Assembly: GCA_021781855.1 (NCBI GenBank)
Contig: JAJXWC010000001.1
Span: 1 to 46,923, forward strand
Direction: 5' to 3'
DNA from: Bacillota bacterium
GTDB lineage: Bacteria > Bacillota > Bacilli > Lactobacillales > Streptococcaceae
DNA length: 46,923 nucleotides
Part shown: piece by piece, positions 24,726-32,770 of the stretch
How positions within the stretch are numbered: position 1 is the first letter of the stretch
Layout: every line of letters starts with the position of its first letter
Program-made: the position numbers and the translations under genes
The notes under the pieces: model-generated
Told to the model about the DNA's origin: nothing
What the model saw: the letters and a program-made list of their open reading frames with translations, nothing else
Database searches by the model: none

Positions 24726-24773
24726 ATGAGATTACAAAATTTTACTAATCGCCATCACCATCTGCATAGGTAA
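24726..24773 (+). CDS. Histidine-rich leader peptide
   Basis: Fifteen-residue ORF MRLQNFTNRHHHLHR with a strong AAGGAGA ribosome binding site (24714-24720). Four of six consecutive codons near the end encode His, and the stop (24771-24773) touches a strong hairpin. This is the layout of a ribosome-stalling leader peptide (compare enterobacterial HisL). It lies upstream of an amino acid permease of the HisP/LysP type, so His-starvation control of that permease is the natural inference. No T-box motif is present. Confidence 0.8.
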   Translation: MRLQNFTNRHHHLHR

Positions 24774-24877
24774 AAGTTGTATCATACAAAGGTATAGATA
24801 CAACTTTAGAGTACGCTCAAGTATCTATGCCGGTGATTCCACAAGAGACCGGTTAGTTGGACTAATCGGTCTTTTAT
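24773..24877 (+). promoter_or_regulatory. Attenuator-like RNA structures
   Basis: Hairpin 1:2 is a perfect 11-bp AAAGTTGTATC (24773-24783) with GATACAACTTT (24797-24807). An alternative pairs ATAGATAC (24794-24801) with GTATCTAT (24821-24828), excluding 1:2. CCGGT (24830-24834) can pair ACCGG (24848-24852) and so open the intrinsic terminator GACCGGTTAGT/ACTAATCGGTC (24847-24871) followed by TTTTA. Mutually exclusive pairings around a His-codon ORF are the mark of transcription attenuation; which fold wins under starvation is not decided here. Confidence 0.75.
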
Positions 24878-24931
24878 TTGTTCGTGCTCTTATCGCATAA
24901 ACCGTATAAATATAAAAAATAACTCTAAAAA

Positions 24932-25256
24932 TTTGTCTCAGCAGTACATGCTATCTACGCACTTCGTGCTACGAAAAATGGGAGTTTCGCGCGCTCTATC
25001 TGCAACCTCAACAGTACACTGTACTGTTGAACTGTTGAGGTTGTAGATGGAGTAAACGAAGTTTACGTCTTTCGTAACGAAGTGGAGATAGAGCGAATGA
25101 ATAGCGTAGACGGACAAGGGGACCTCATATCAAGGATGTTAAGCAGACTGTTGCGGCTTCAGCCGCTTACAGGTCACTTAGTTTGTTCACCTAGAGGTTG
25201 TACCCTAAATTTAGAGGGCGTTGAAACTCCTGCTAAATAAATCTCTGCTTCATAAT
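24932..25256 (-). repeat. Interspersed repeat, type A, full length, reverse
   Basis: On plus it begins GTCTCAGCAGTACATGCTAT and ends GCTAAATAAATCTCTGCTTC, the reverse of type A ends. It holds the core AACAGTACACTGTACTGTT (25010-25028) and the GTAAACGAAGTTTACGTCTT module. It separates the histidine attenuator from the permease gene. Confidence 0.85.
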
Positions 25257-25294
25257 TAAGCGATTTTTAGAGCTGACAAGAGAAAGTACACAAA

Positions 25295-26734
25295 ATGGAA
25301 AATCAAAAAGAAAATCAGGTCAAGCGCAACCTTAAACAGCGCCACATTACAATGATTGCACTCGGTGGGACGATTGGAACAGGACTGTTTCTGACTTCTG
25401 GCGCAACGATTAGTCAAGCGGGACCGCTTGGTGCGATTGTGGCTTATTTGTTCATTGGTATCATGGTTTATTTTGTCATGACTTCCCTCGGAGAAATGGC
25501 AACTTATCTGCCGACTTCAGGCTCTTTTGGGGATTACGGTGGGCGTTATGTTGACCCGGCGTTTGGCTTTGCATTGACATGGAACTACTGGCTTAATGGT
25601 GCAATTACGATTGCTGTTGACCTCACAACTGCAGGCTTAATCACACAGTTCTGGTTTCCGCATATTCCTGCTTGGATTTTTTCGGGAATTGCAACAATTT
25701 TTATTTTTGTGATTAACATTCTTGCAGTAGGGGCTTTTGGCGAGACAGAATATTGGCTTTCAATGATTAAGGTCGTGACGATTGGCTTGTTTGTGCTCAC
25801 AGGTATTTTGACAATTATTGGCATTTTAGGACAGGGAAATGTTGATGTGGTAGGAAATCTGACAGCAGGAAATCACGGCTTTGTTGGGGGCATCACAGGA
25901 TTTGTCGGAGTATTGCTTATTGCTGGATTTAGTTTCCAAGGGACGGAGTTACTGGGCGTAACGGCTGGTGAGTCGGAAAATCCTGAAAAATCAATTCCCA
26001 AAGCTATGAATTCAATTTTTTGGCGTATCTTGCTCTTTTATATCTGTACGATTATTGTTATCGCAGCGATTATCAACTTTAAAGACCCACGCCTGCTCAA
26101 TCCAAATTCGACAGCGGTCATGAGTCCTTTCACGATTGTGTTCAAAAATATCGGTTTCGCTCTGGCGGCAAGTGTGATGAATGCAGTTATTTTGACTTCA
26201 GTTGTATCATCAGCAAATTCTGTCATGTATGCTTCAACAAGAATGCTTTATACATTAGGACGTGAAAATGGCGCACCAAAATTCTTTGGGCAAACGGCGA
26301 AAAATGGAATTCCACGTTATGCCTTACTTGCTACGACAATTATTTGTTTTATCACTTTTTTGACAGGAATTTTCGGCAATCAGATTTATATGTTCTTAGT
26401 TGATTTGAGCTCGTTGACAGGATTTTTAGCTTGGGTCGGAATTTCAGTCAGCCACATTCGTTTCCGTCGGGCTTACGTGGCACAGGGAAAGGATTTGAAA
26501 GCCCTGCCTTATCAAGCAAAACTTTTCCCCTTTGGTCCGATTTTGGCGCTGTTGATGATGGTGGCAATCGTTACACAGCTTGACCCACAGCAGCTTTTCA
26601 CGAAAAACTGGGGACAAGCACTTGCCACATATTCTGCCTTTCCAATTTTCATCTTGCTTTATTTTGGCTATAAATGGAAATACAATACGAAAATTGTTCC
26701 CCTTGAAGAAGTTGATTTGAGCCGTGATAAATGA
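25295..26734 (+). CDS. hisP: HisP/LysP-type basic amino acid permease, probably histidine
   Basis: APC-family permease of 479 residues, about 12 membrane helices. The N-terminus KRNLKQRHITMIALGGTIGTGL and the TSLGEMATYLPTSGSFGDYGGRYVDPAFGFALTWNYW segment are typical of the LysP/HisP branch, which in L. lactis includes a characterised histidine permease. Histidine specificity is inferred from the His-rich leader and attenuator upstream (24726-24877). A weak AAGAGAAAG site precedes the ATG. A type A repeat separates leader and gene, so control would still act by transcription read-through. The terminator at 26886-26908 lies downstream. Confidence 0.82.
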   Translation: MENQKENQVKRNLKQRHITMIALGGTIGTGLFLTSGATISQAGPLGAIVAYLFIGIMVYFVMTSLGEMATYLPTSGSFGDYGGRYVDPAFGFALTWNYWLNGAITIAVDLTTAGLITQFWFPHIPAWIFSGIATIFIFVINILAVGAFGETEYWLSMIKVVTIGLFVLTGILTIIGILGQGNVDVVGNLTAGNHGFVGGITGFVGVLLIAGFSFQGTELLGVTAGESENPEKSIPKAMNSIFWRILLFYICTIIVIAAIINFKDPRLLNPNSTAVMSPFTIVFKNIGFALAASVMNAVILTSVVSSANSVMYASTRMLYTLGRENGAPKFFGQTAKNGIPRYALLATTIICFITFLTGIFGNQIYMFLVDLSSLTGFLAWVGISVSHIRFRRAYVAQGKDLKALPYQAKLFPFGPILALLMMVAIVTQLDPQQLFTKNWGQALATYSAFPIFILLYFGYKWKYNTKIVPLEEVDLSRDK

Positions 26735-26766
26735 CAAAATGAATTAAAGAAGTTGAGGAGAACGCT

Positions 26767-26850
26767 TCACAGGTCGCCTAGTTTCTTTACCAAGAGCTTG
26801 TATCTTAAATTTAGTGAGAATTTCGATTTCCACTGAATTTTCCTTATGAT
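26767..26850 (-). repeat. Partial type A repeat, reverse
   Basis: Plus strand has CACAGGTCGCCTAGTTT and TTAAATTTAGTGAGAA...TTCCACTGAATT, matching the equivalent part of the copy at 25165-25245; the other half is missing. Confidence 0.55.
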
Positions 26851-26885
26851 ACAAACCTACATCTAAGCCGGAATGTGATAAAATG

Positions 26886-26908
26886 AAAGAGCGAAAGCTC
26901 TTTTAATT
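26886..26908 (+). terminator. Terminator with GAAA tetraloop
   Basis: AAAGAGC-GAAA-GCTCTTT then TAATTTT, shortly before the SRPBCC gene. Confidence 0.75.
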
Positions 26909-26932
26909 TTACAGAAAAATAAGGAAAATAAA

Positions 26933-27415
26933 ATGATAGATATCACTACACGCATGGAAATTGCAGCAAGCGCTGAAGACATTTTTGACAGCTTTGTCAA
27001 CCCCGAAAAAATAGGAAATTTTTGGTTTTCTCGCGCATCAGAAATTTGGGGAAAAGGGAAGAAAATTACGCTCAGCTACGATGAATTTGATGCGAAAGTG
27101 CCTATTCAAGTGCTTGAACTTCGTCAAAATCGGCAAATTCGTTTTGTCTGGGGAACAAGTGATGACGAGCGAGTGGTTACGATTACCATTGCACCGAGTA
27201 GTGACAAATCGGCTGTTGAAGTCAAGGAAGCAGGATTTCAAGAGGCTGAAGCCATGCTTAGTAATCCGGCACTTGCTGAAATTCGGACCTATGAATACGA
27301 AGAAATCATCGAGCATCTTTTGGGACAGAAAGAGGGGGGGACATTTGTTTTGACTTGTTTAAAAGCCTATTTGGAGAATGGAGTAAACACATTACGAATG
27401 GGACTTTTACGTTAG
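26933..27415 (+). CDS. SRPBCC (AHSA1/START-like) domain protein
   Basis: 160-residue soluble protein of the AHSA1-like SRPBCC fold: begins with a strand and the typical IAASAEDIFDSFVNPEKIGNFWFS segment, then strands around VLELRQNRQIRFVWG and VTITIAP, and a C-terminal helix with GGTFVLTCLKAYLENG. These domains bind hydrophobic ligands or act as small-molecule sensors; the substrate is unknown. AAGGAAA lies 7 bases before the ATG. It appears monocistronic and ends 20 bases before the first Rex-like site of the flavin operon. Confidence 0.75.
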   Translation: MIDITTRMEIAASAEDIFDSFVNPEKIGNFWFSRASEIWGKGKKITLSYDEFDAKVPIQVLELRQNRQIRFVWGTSDDERVVTITIAPSSDKSAVEVKEAGFQEAEAMLSNPALAEIRTYEYEEIIEHLLGQKEGGTFVLTCLKAYLENGVNTLRMGLLR

Positions 27416-27434
27416 AATTCTTGATGAAGTATTC

Positions 27435-27452
27435 GAGTGAAAAAAATCACAA
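27435..27452 (+). promoter_or_regulatory. Rex-like operator 1
   Basis: GAGTGAA-AAAA-ATCACAA matches the recalled Rex consensus TTGTGAANNNNTTCACAA at 11 of 14 defined positions; it lies 41 bases upstream of the -35. Confidence 0.4.
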
Positions 27453-27493
27453 ATCAATTATTTGACAAAACGAAACAAATATGTAAAAAGTTC

Positions 27494-27522
27494 TTGACAT
27501 TAATCGTGAAAAGTTTTACAAT
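27494..27522 (+). promoter_or_regulatory. Promoter of the flavin-reductase operon with Rex-like operator 2
   Basis: TTGACA (27494-27499), 17 bases, TACAAT (27517-27522). TCGTGAA-AAGT-TTTACAA (27504-27521) matches the Rex consensus at 12 of 14 positions and overlaps the spacer and -10, where binding would block RNA polymerase. Confidence 0.6.
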
Positions 27523-27530
27523 ATATTTGC

Positions 27531-27605
27531 TTAACAAGTGTTAAAAGAAAGGACGACCGTTGCTCATGTAACGGCGGATAAAGGTTTGACCAACCTGTCA
27601 AACCA
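27531..27605 (+). promoter_or_regulatory. Structured leader of the flavin-reductase operon
   Basis: Three small hairpins: TTAACA-AGT-GTTAA, CCGTT...AACGG and GGTTTGAC...GTCAAACC. An AAAGGAC site is followed by TTG-CTC-ATG-TAA, a possible minimal ORF. No FMN riboswitch motif was found. Confidence 0.4.
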
Positions 27606-27623
27606 TTGTCAAAAGGACAGAAT

Positions 27624-28532
27624 ATGAAATTTGTCGCCATCGTTGGCACCAATGCCAGTTTTTCTTACAACCGAAAACTGCTTTGGTACATGAAAAAGCA
27701 CTTCAATGACAAAGCACAAATTGAAGTTTTAGAAATTACGGATGTACCGCTTTTTAGTGAAGATATTAAAGGAATTCCAACACGTGTGGCCGAAATTGCA
27801 AGTAGTATTGAAGGCGCTGATGGTGTCATTTTTTCAACACCAGAATACGACCATTCGATAACTGCTGGCTTGAAATCTCTGATTGAGTGGCTTTCGTGGG
27901 GAAGCTTGCATCCACTTACAAACACACCCGTCATGATTGTCGGCGTTTCACTAGGAAATATGGGAACCGTCTTTGCTCAGGAAAATCTGCGACAGATTTT
28001 AAGTTCTCCAGGTATTGATGCTTTTGTTTTACCAAGTAATCAATTTTTGCTTGGTCGTGCGGCACAGTCGTTCAATGAGCGTGATGAGCTGGTTGAAGAA
28101 AGAACGATTGGTTGGTTAGAACATTGTTTTGACAATTTCATGATTTATACCAAAACACTGAAACCAATGCGGGCTTTGGCTGAAGACCGAACAGGAAATG
28201 CTGAGAAAAAAGTTCATGCGGTTAAAATTCTTGAAGAAGGCGATGGCTGGTGGATAGAAGACACAGCGCTTGGCTTTTTGCCAAAAGATGATGCAGATAC
28301 CGGTTCATCTAAAAAAGAAGCTGAGGAGCCATCTGTTTTACAACCTGCACCTGATGCAAAAATTCTTGACGGTGGCGATGGCTGGTGGATAGAAGAAATC
28401 AGCTTGAGTACAGGAGCATCTGAAAGCGAAAGTGATAGCGACACAGGCGCATCAAAATCGGCTCACGGAAAAGTTGCAGTAGTTGTGGAAAAAACGCAGC
28501 CAGACAGTTCAACAGGTGCGTCAGAGCATTAA
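27624..28532 (+). CDS. NAD(P)H-dependent FMN reductase-like protein with repeated flavinylation-motif tail
   Basis: The N-terminal 185 residues form a flavodoxin-like FMN reductase domain (FVAIVGTNASFSYNRKL, STPEYDHSITAGLKSLIEWLS, ILSSPGIDAFVLPSN). The C-terminal tail of about 110 residues is unusual: GDGWWIE occurs twice (residues 206-212 and 251-257), and TGAS occurs three times (263-266, 274-277, 297-300), with a degenerate TGSS at 226-229. Two copies fit D-x-x-T-G-A-S, the recalled ApbE target motif in which Ser/Thr receives FMN by phosphoester. The next gene is an ApbE. ATG 27624 is chosen over TTG 27606 because AAAAGGAC lies directly upstream. No signal peptide: a cytoplasmic redox protein. 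Electron acceptor unknown. Confidence 0.82.
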   Translation: MKFVAIVGTNASFSYNRKLLWYMKKHFNDKAQIEVLEITDVPLFSEDIKGIPTRVAEIASSIEGADGVIFSTPEYDHSITAGLKSLIEWLSWGSLHPLTNTPVMIVGVSLGNMGTVFAQENLRQILSSPGIDAFVLPSNQFLLGRAAQSFNERDELVEERTIGWLEHCFDNFMIYTKTLKPMRALAEDRTGNAEKKVHAVKILEEGDGWWIEDTALGFLPKDDADTGSSKKEAEEPSVLQPAPDAKILDGGDGWWIEEISLSTGASESESDSDTGASKSAHGKVAVVVEKTQPDSSTGASEH

Positions 28533-28533
28533 A

Positions 28534-29499
28534 ATGAAAATTATTAAAAACCTTGCAAGTGAAAAAGTTGCGAAACGTTACCGTGCACTTGGTACAGTGA
28601 TTGATTTAGCAGTTTATGGCACGACTGACGAGCGTTTATTGGATGAAGCTTTTGGACTTATCAAACATTATGAGGATATGTTCACAGTCAATCGCGAGAA
28701 TTCGGAATTGATGGATGTCAATCATGCCGCTGGTTTAGTTCCTGTTCAAGTTTCTGATTCGGTTTATCAGCTCACCAAAATTGCGATTGAGAAAAGTAGG
28801 GAACATTTCGGCTTTAACGCTGCAATTGGACCTTTGGTTAAACTCTGGCATATTGGTTTTGCGGATGCTAAACTACCTATGAATTCCGAAATTATTGAAC
28901 GTCTGGCATTGATAAATCCCGACGAAGTTCAGCTTGATGACCAAAATTTTACCATTTTCCTTTCGAAAAAAGGTATGGAAATTGACCTCGGAGGAATTGC
29001 AAAAGGATATATTGCAGACCGCGTACAAGATTTGTGGCGAGCAAGGGGCATCAGCTCAGGTATTATCAATCTTGGCGGAAATCTAGTCCTTATGGGAAAA
29101 GCACCACACCAATCTAATAAAAAATGGCGTGTAGGTGTTCGAAACCCGCTCAATCAAACAGGAGAAACGATTGCCCAAATCATGACAGATGCTTCATCCG
29201 TCGTTACAAGCGGCATCGCTGAGCGACATTTTGAGTTGGAGGGAAAATCTTATCATCACATTATTGATGCAGAAACGGGATATCCGCATGAGACGAATAT
29301 AGCAAGCGTTACGGTGCTTACTCCGCTTTCGATTGATGGCGAAATCGAGACCACGCGCCTGTTCTTTGCCAGTCAGGTTCCTGAAAATTATGCCTACGGA
29401 GTAATTTTCGTTTATCGAGACAAGTCGATTGAGCTTGTCAACATTGACCCTAAAAATATTCATATTACAAATACAGAATTTTATCTCAAAGGAGAATAA
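28534..29499 (+). CDS. apbE: Cytoplasmic FAD:protein FMN transferase ApbE
   Basis: Transfers FMN from FAD onto Ser/Thr of target proteins. The 321-residue protein has RALGTVIDLAVYG, FNAAIGPLVKLWHIG, MEIDLGGIAKGYIADRV, INLGGNLVLMGK, and the late HHIIDAETGYP motif with TSGIAERHF. No signal peptide or lipobox is present, so unlike the usual secreted form it acts inside the cell, fitting the cytoplasmic tail substrate encoded one base upstream. The start at 28534 follows the previous stop with one intervening base (TAA-A-ATG), implying translational coupling; the longer open frame from 28483 overlaps the preceding gene and is rejected. Confidence 0.93.
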   Translation: MKIIKNLASEKVAKRYRALGTVIDLAVYGTTDERLLDEAFGLIKHYEDMFTVNRENSELMDVNHAAGLVPVQVSDSVYQLTKIAIEKSREHFGFNAAIGPLVKLWHIGFADAKLPMNSEIIERLALINPDEVQLDDQNFTIFLSKKGMEIDLGGIAKGYIADRVQDLWRARGISSGIINLGGNLVLMGKAPHQSNKKWRVGVRNPLNQTGETIAQIMTDASSVVTSGIAERHFELEGKSYHHIIDAETGYPHETNIASVTVLTPLSIDGEIETTRLFFASQVPENYAYGVIFVYRDKSIELVNIDPKNIHITNTEFYLKGE

Positions 29500-29505
29500 C
29501 GCATT

Positions 29506-29994
29506 ATGGTAATGACACGCGAAAGAAATCAAGCAGAAGAAGATTCAAAAACATTTATTGACGAGGCAGGATTGATTAACCTACCTACAGGCAAATTTGA
29601 CCTGCGTTTACTACGAACCTTTCTCAATCAAATGCCTTTTGAAATTGATTTGATTGATGCAAATGATAAATTTGTTTATTTCACCGATAGCGATACGCGA
29701 ATGCACAAACGTTTTGTAGAGCAGTTGGGTAAAGACTTGATTGACTTGCATCCTGCACAGCCCGAGCGTATCCGTCCAACCGTACAGAAAATTTTGAACA
29801 GTTTCAAAGACGGCTCTGCTAATCACTATGAACAATGGTTCCCGATGGGAAACAAAACTTGCTATATCAACTACTATGCTCTGCGTGATGCTGACGGTAC
29901 TTATCTCGGCTGTATGGAATTCACAGGGGATATCACGCGTATCCAAGGTTTCCGTGGTATTCGCACACCGCATAATTCGGAAAAAACAGAATGA
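29506..29994 (+). CDS. PAS domain protein
   Basis: 162-residue cytosolic protein with a single PAS-like fold at about 50-150: LNQMPFEIDLIDANDKFVYFTDSD, the helix MHKRFVEQLGKDLIDLHP, then the strands HYEQWFPMGNKTCYINYYALRDADGTYLGCMEFTGDIT. The sequence resembles PAS domains of the DUF438 group, which can bind haem, flavin or small ligands. It ends without any output domain. AAAGGAG (29489-29495), 6 bases after the apbE gene start region ends, gives a good spacing to ATG 29506. As third gene of the ApbE operon it may sense redox state or dock with the flavinylated tail; this is inference. Confidence 0.8.
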   Translation: MVMTRERNQAEEDSKTFIDEAGLINLPTGKFDLRLLRTFLNQMPFEIDLIDANDKFVYFTDSDTRMHKRFVEQLGKDLIDLHPAQPERIRPTVQKILNSFKDGSANHYEQWFPMGNKTCYINYYALRDADGTYLGCMEFTGDITRIQGFRGIRTPHNSEKTE

Positions 29995-30060
29995 AACTCC
30001 CACTGAATTCAGGAGATAAGCTCATATCTGCGACATCCATCGCTTTATCTTCACTTCGCT
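29991..30060 (-). repeat. Partial type A repeat
   Basis: GAAACTCCCACTGAATTCAGG next to the PAS gene stop, the right arm of the type A inverted repeat; the left arm is lost. Confidence 0.4.
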
Positions 30061-30089
30061 AGGTTTACCTTGCAATGATAAATCATACT

Positions 30090-30112
30090 TCCGCCGATTC
30101 GGCGGATTTTTT
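30090..30112 (+). terminator. Terminator of the flavin-reductase operon
   Basis: TCCGCCG-ATT-CGGCGGA followed by six Ts. Confidence 0.85.
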
Positions 30113-30114
30113 AA

Positions 30115-30297
30115 ACTGGTAAGTGCCCGCTATCTGCGCACCCCGTGCCACGAAAAACGAGAGCTTTGCCTCTCTCTATCGACAGCGTAGTGCGAAGCGA
30201 AAGGATAGCAGAGCAAAGTGAGACGGTAACTTGGCAGTGCAGATGTACTCAGTAGTGGGGGAACGAATTCCCCCACTGATGAAGTAATCACTTCAAA
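30115..30297 (-). repeat. Interspersed repeat, type B, reverse
   Basis: Plus strand has GTGCCCGCTATCTGCGCAC and CGTGCCACGAAAAACGAG modules, then CAGTAGTGGGGG...CCCCCACTGATG (30260-30283) and ends GAAGTAATCACTTC, the reverse of the type B start. Confidence 0.7.
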
Positions 30298-30434
30298 CAC
30301 AATAGAAATAAAAGATTAGATAAAAATACAAAAAAGTAATTCTTTGCGTTTTATCTTTTATTGAGTTAAAATAAGATTAAATTATGGGAAAATTTTAACC
30401 TATCAAATGTCTGCTAATTTCTCCGCCTAAAAAA
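30298..30434. other. AT-rich stretch without a gene
   Basis: Contains AGATAAAA...TTTTATCT (about 30316-30356), a possible weak hairpin; nothing else recognised. Confidence 0.3.
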
Positions 30435-30882
30435 GCATGGGATTAGCAACACTATCTCTGCAGCTTTGCTACTAAGAATGGCGATAAACAGTATACTGTA
30501 CTGTTAAGTTGTTGAGCTGTCCATCCTCGCTACGCTGCTAAAGCAGCTAGTCGGAGGGGCAATCTATGCTCTCGTTCTACTGCCGTAGAGACTTGGCGCT
30601 TTAGCGCTTGCTATTTCGCCTTGTGACTTTAGTCGCTTGCGATTTGAACTTCCGACTTTAGTCGGTTAGTGAAATCAACAGGTTAACAGCTCAATAGTAC
30701 GGTGTACTGTTGAGGTTGCAGATAGAGAGTGAAGCTCTCATCTTTCGTAGTGTGCTGTTAAGGTTACGGATAGAGTAAACGAAGTTTACGTCTTTCGTAA
30801 CGAAGCGGAGATAGACTTCACGGACAGGGTGACCTGACATCAGTGAGGAGAAGCCCCCACTGATAAAGTAATCACTTCAAAA
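30435..30882 (-). repeat. Composite repeat block ending as type B, reverse
   Basis: About 450 bases built of known modules: two or three copies of the TACTGTTAAG/TACTGTTGAGG core (near 30487, 30694, 30755), TTGCTATTTCGCCTTGTGAC, GTAAACGAAGTTTACGTCTT, and the type B end CATCAGTGAGG...CCCACTGAT with GAAGTGATTAC in reverse (30838-30882). It looks like nested or fused elements. No gene is seen. Confidence 0.65.
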
Positions 30883-30914
30883 TTACCTATTATAAACTGA
30901 AAGTGAGCTAAAAA

Positions 30915-32714
30915 ATGCTGACAGATTTAAAGAATTTTTTAAAGATTTATCTTATGGAATTTCGACGGAATTTCAAGTATTATGTTGCCTTATTTTTATT
31001 AATGAACCTGTTCCTCACGGTGTTGATTATTCCGCTTTTTAATTGGTTAGCTGGGCTTATCATGGAAATTAGCGGGATTCCTTTCATATCGTATAATAAT
31101 TTGCCGATTTTAATAACTCATCACTTTTTGGGCGTAATCGGTTTATTTATTCTGCTCCTTGTCTTGCTCTTAATTGTTTATCTTCAATTTGCTGTCCAAT
31201 TTTATGGGGTACGATTAATTCAATCAGGTTTACTGACATTTAAAGAGATAAGAAAGGAAACGCTAAAAGCGTTATATCATTTAAATGTGCAAAGCTTTAT
31301 TTTCTTTGTTTTCTATTTTGTACTCATTTTGCCTTTTGGCGGTTATCTCTTTTCAACCCCCTTACTGACGAAAATTCAAATTCCGGCTTTTACAATGGAA
31401 TTCTTCTTGGCAAAATGGACTAATACACTTATTCTGATTGCTTTTTATGCTATCGTTCTGTTGCTTGGCTCACGTTTTTTGTTTGTCCTTCCATTGAACA
31501 TTTTGAAAGGTCAGCCCATTCGTGAAGCACTTAGAGAAAGTCTTAAAAAGACACGCGGTTGGAAAAAGATGCCCTATCTCGTTTCTTTTTCTGTTATCAG
31601 ACTTCTTGCATTGCTTATCTCCCAGATTGCTTATTGGCTGATGTATGCCTTGCAGCTTTATTTTGACCACACTGGCTTTGCACTCCCTACATCAATTATT
31701 TTTTTGAGTCTCATTCAAATTATTGGTATATTGGTACAAATACTTGCTTCAGTACTAATTTTCAGTTTCCTCATGCACCATCTTGACTATCTACCAAGTG
31801 GGAGGCGAGTTGAACCGAAAAAATTTCGCAAAAGTTTTAGATATGTTGCAATCGGACTTGCAGTCTTGACAATTCTAATTGTTGGAGTGGCAGATTATGC
31901 TTATATGGCAGGACTCACTGTTAGCCGACCTTTGACTATTTCACACCGCGGAGTGAATGAGGAAAACGGTGTTCAAAATACGATTCCAGCTTTGAAACTT
32001 ACAGCAAAAGAAAAGCCAGACTATGTTGAAATGGATATCCAAGAAACAAGCGATAGACAGTTTGTTGTCATGCATGATGCCAATCTAACTACACTCGCCG
32101 GCATCAATAAATCTCCTCAGCAAATGACTTTGAATGAATTGACTGCAACGACAGTTAGAGAAAATGGCCATACTGCAAAAATTGCTAGTTTATCCGCCTA
32201 TATGACTGCTGCTGCACAAATTCATCAGAAACTTCTGATTGAGATAAAAACAAGTCCTACAGACCCAGACAGTACGGCGGCACTTGTTCAGCGGCTCTTG
32301 ACGCAATATGGCAGTCGTATCCAGGCAGACCATGATATGATACATTCATTAGATTATAATGCAGTTGCTGCAGTAAAAAAAGATGCGCCAAGTATCTCAG
32401 TCAGTTTTATTTTACCTTTTAATATTATATTCCCTCAAACTTCGGCAAATGCTTATACAATGGAAGCCACAACCTTAGATGCCGATTTTATCAATCAAGC
32501 TCATGACCAAGGAAAAAAAGTCTATGCTTGGACAGTAGATAGTGCGGCTTTGATGCAAGAAGAAATGGCAAATGATGCTGACGGTATCATTACCGATAAT
32601 TTAACTCTCCTGAAACAGCAAATTAAAAAGTATAGCCTTTATCCGAGCTACTCAGCAAGATTGCGGATGTATATAAATCTTCTACCCGATTCAGGTATTG
32701 CTGAAACCGACTGA
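30915..32714 (+). CDS. Membrane glycerophosphodiester phosphodiesterase
   Basis: The N-terminal half (about residues 1-330) has 7-8 membrane helices of the GDPD membrane-domain type. The C-terminal half (about 335-575) is a GDPD TIM barrel with catalytic HRG (SHRGVNEENG), EMDIQ, HDANL and LIEIK. The enzyme hydrolyses glycerophosphodiesters, perhaps teichoic-acid or lipid head groups, outside the membrane. Length of 599 matches the family. AAAGTGAG lies 8 bases before ATG 30915. It stands alone between a repeat block and the rplK promoter. Confidence 0.88.
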   Translation: MLTDLKNFLKIYLMEFRRNFKYYVALFLLMNLFLTVLIIPLFNWLAGLIMEISGIPFISYNNLPILITHHFLGVIGLFILLLVLLLIVYLQFAVQFYGVRLIQSGLLTFKEIRKETLKALYHLNVQSFIFFVFYFVLILPFGGYLFSTPLLTKIQIPAFTMEFFLAKWTNTLILIAFYAIVLLLGSRFLFVLPLNILKGQPIREALRESLKKTRGWKKMPYLVSFSVIRLLALLISQIAYWLMYALQLYFDHTGFALPTSIIFLSLIQIIGILVQILASVLIFSFLMHHLDYLPSGRRVEPKKFRKSFRYVAIGLAVLTILIVGVADYAYMAGLTVSRPLTISHRGVNEENGVQNTIPALKLTAKEKPDYVEMDIQETSDRQFVVMHDANLTTLAGINKSPQQMTLNELTATTVRENGHTAKIASLSAYMTAAAQIHQKLLIEIKTSPTDPDSTAALVQRLLTQYGSRIQADHDMIHSLDYNAVAAVKKDAPSISVSFILPFNIIFPQTSANAYTMEATTLDADFINQAHDQGKKVYAWTVDSAALMQEEMANDADGIITDNLTLLKQQIKKYSLYPSYSARLRMYINLLPDSGIAETD

Positions 32715-32741
32715 TTATCGTTATTATTTAGAAAAAAACCT

Positions 32742-32770
32742 TTGACAAAAACAAATGAATACTGTAAAAT
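32742..32770 (+). promoter_or_regulatory. rplK promoter
   Basis: TTGACA (32742-32747), 17 bases, TAAAAT (32765-32770). The leader of about 85 nt contains GGTCTTGCGACC and may hold the ribosomal-protein control site. Confidence 0.8.

Noticed and set aside
24670..25294. T-box riboswitch upstream of the HisP-type permease
   Set aside because: No AGGGTGG-type T-box sequence; the His-rich ORF and hairpins fit a leader-peptide attenuator.
27523..27623. FMN riboswitch before the flavin operon
   Set aside because: The conserved RFN motifs are absent; only simple hairpins are seen.
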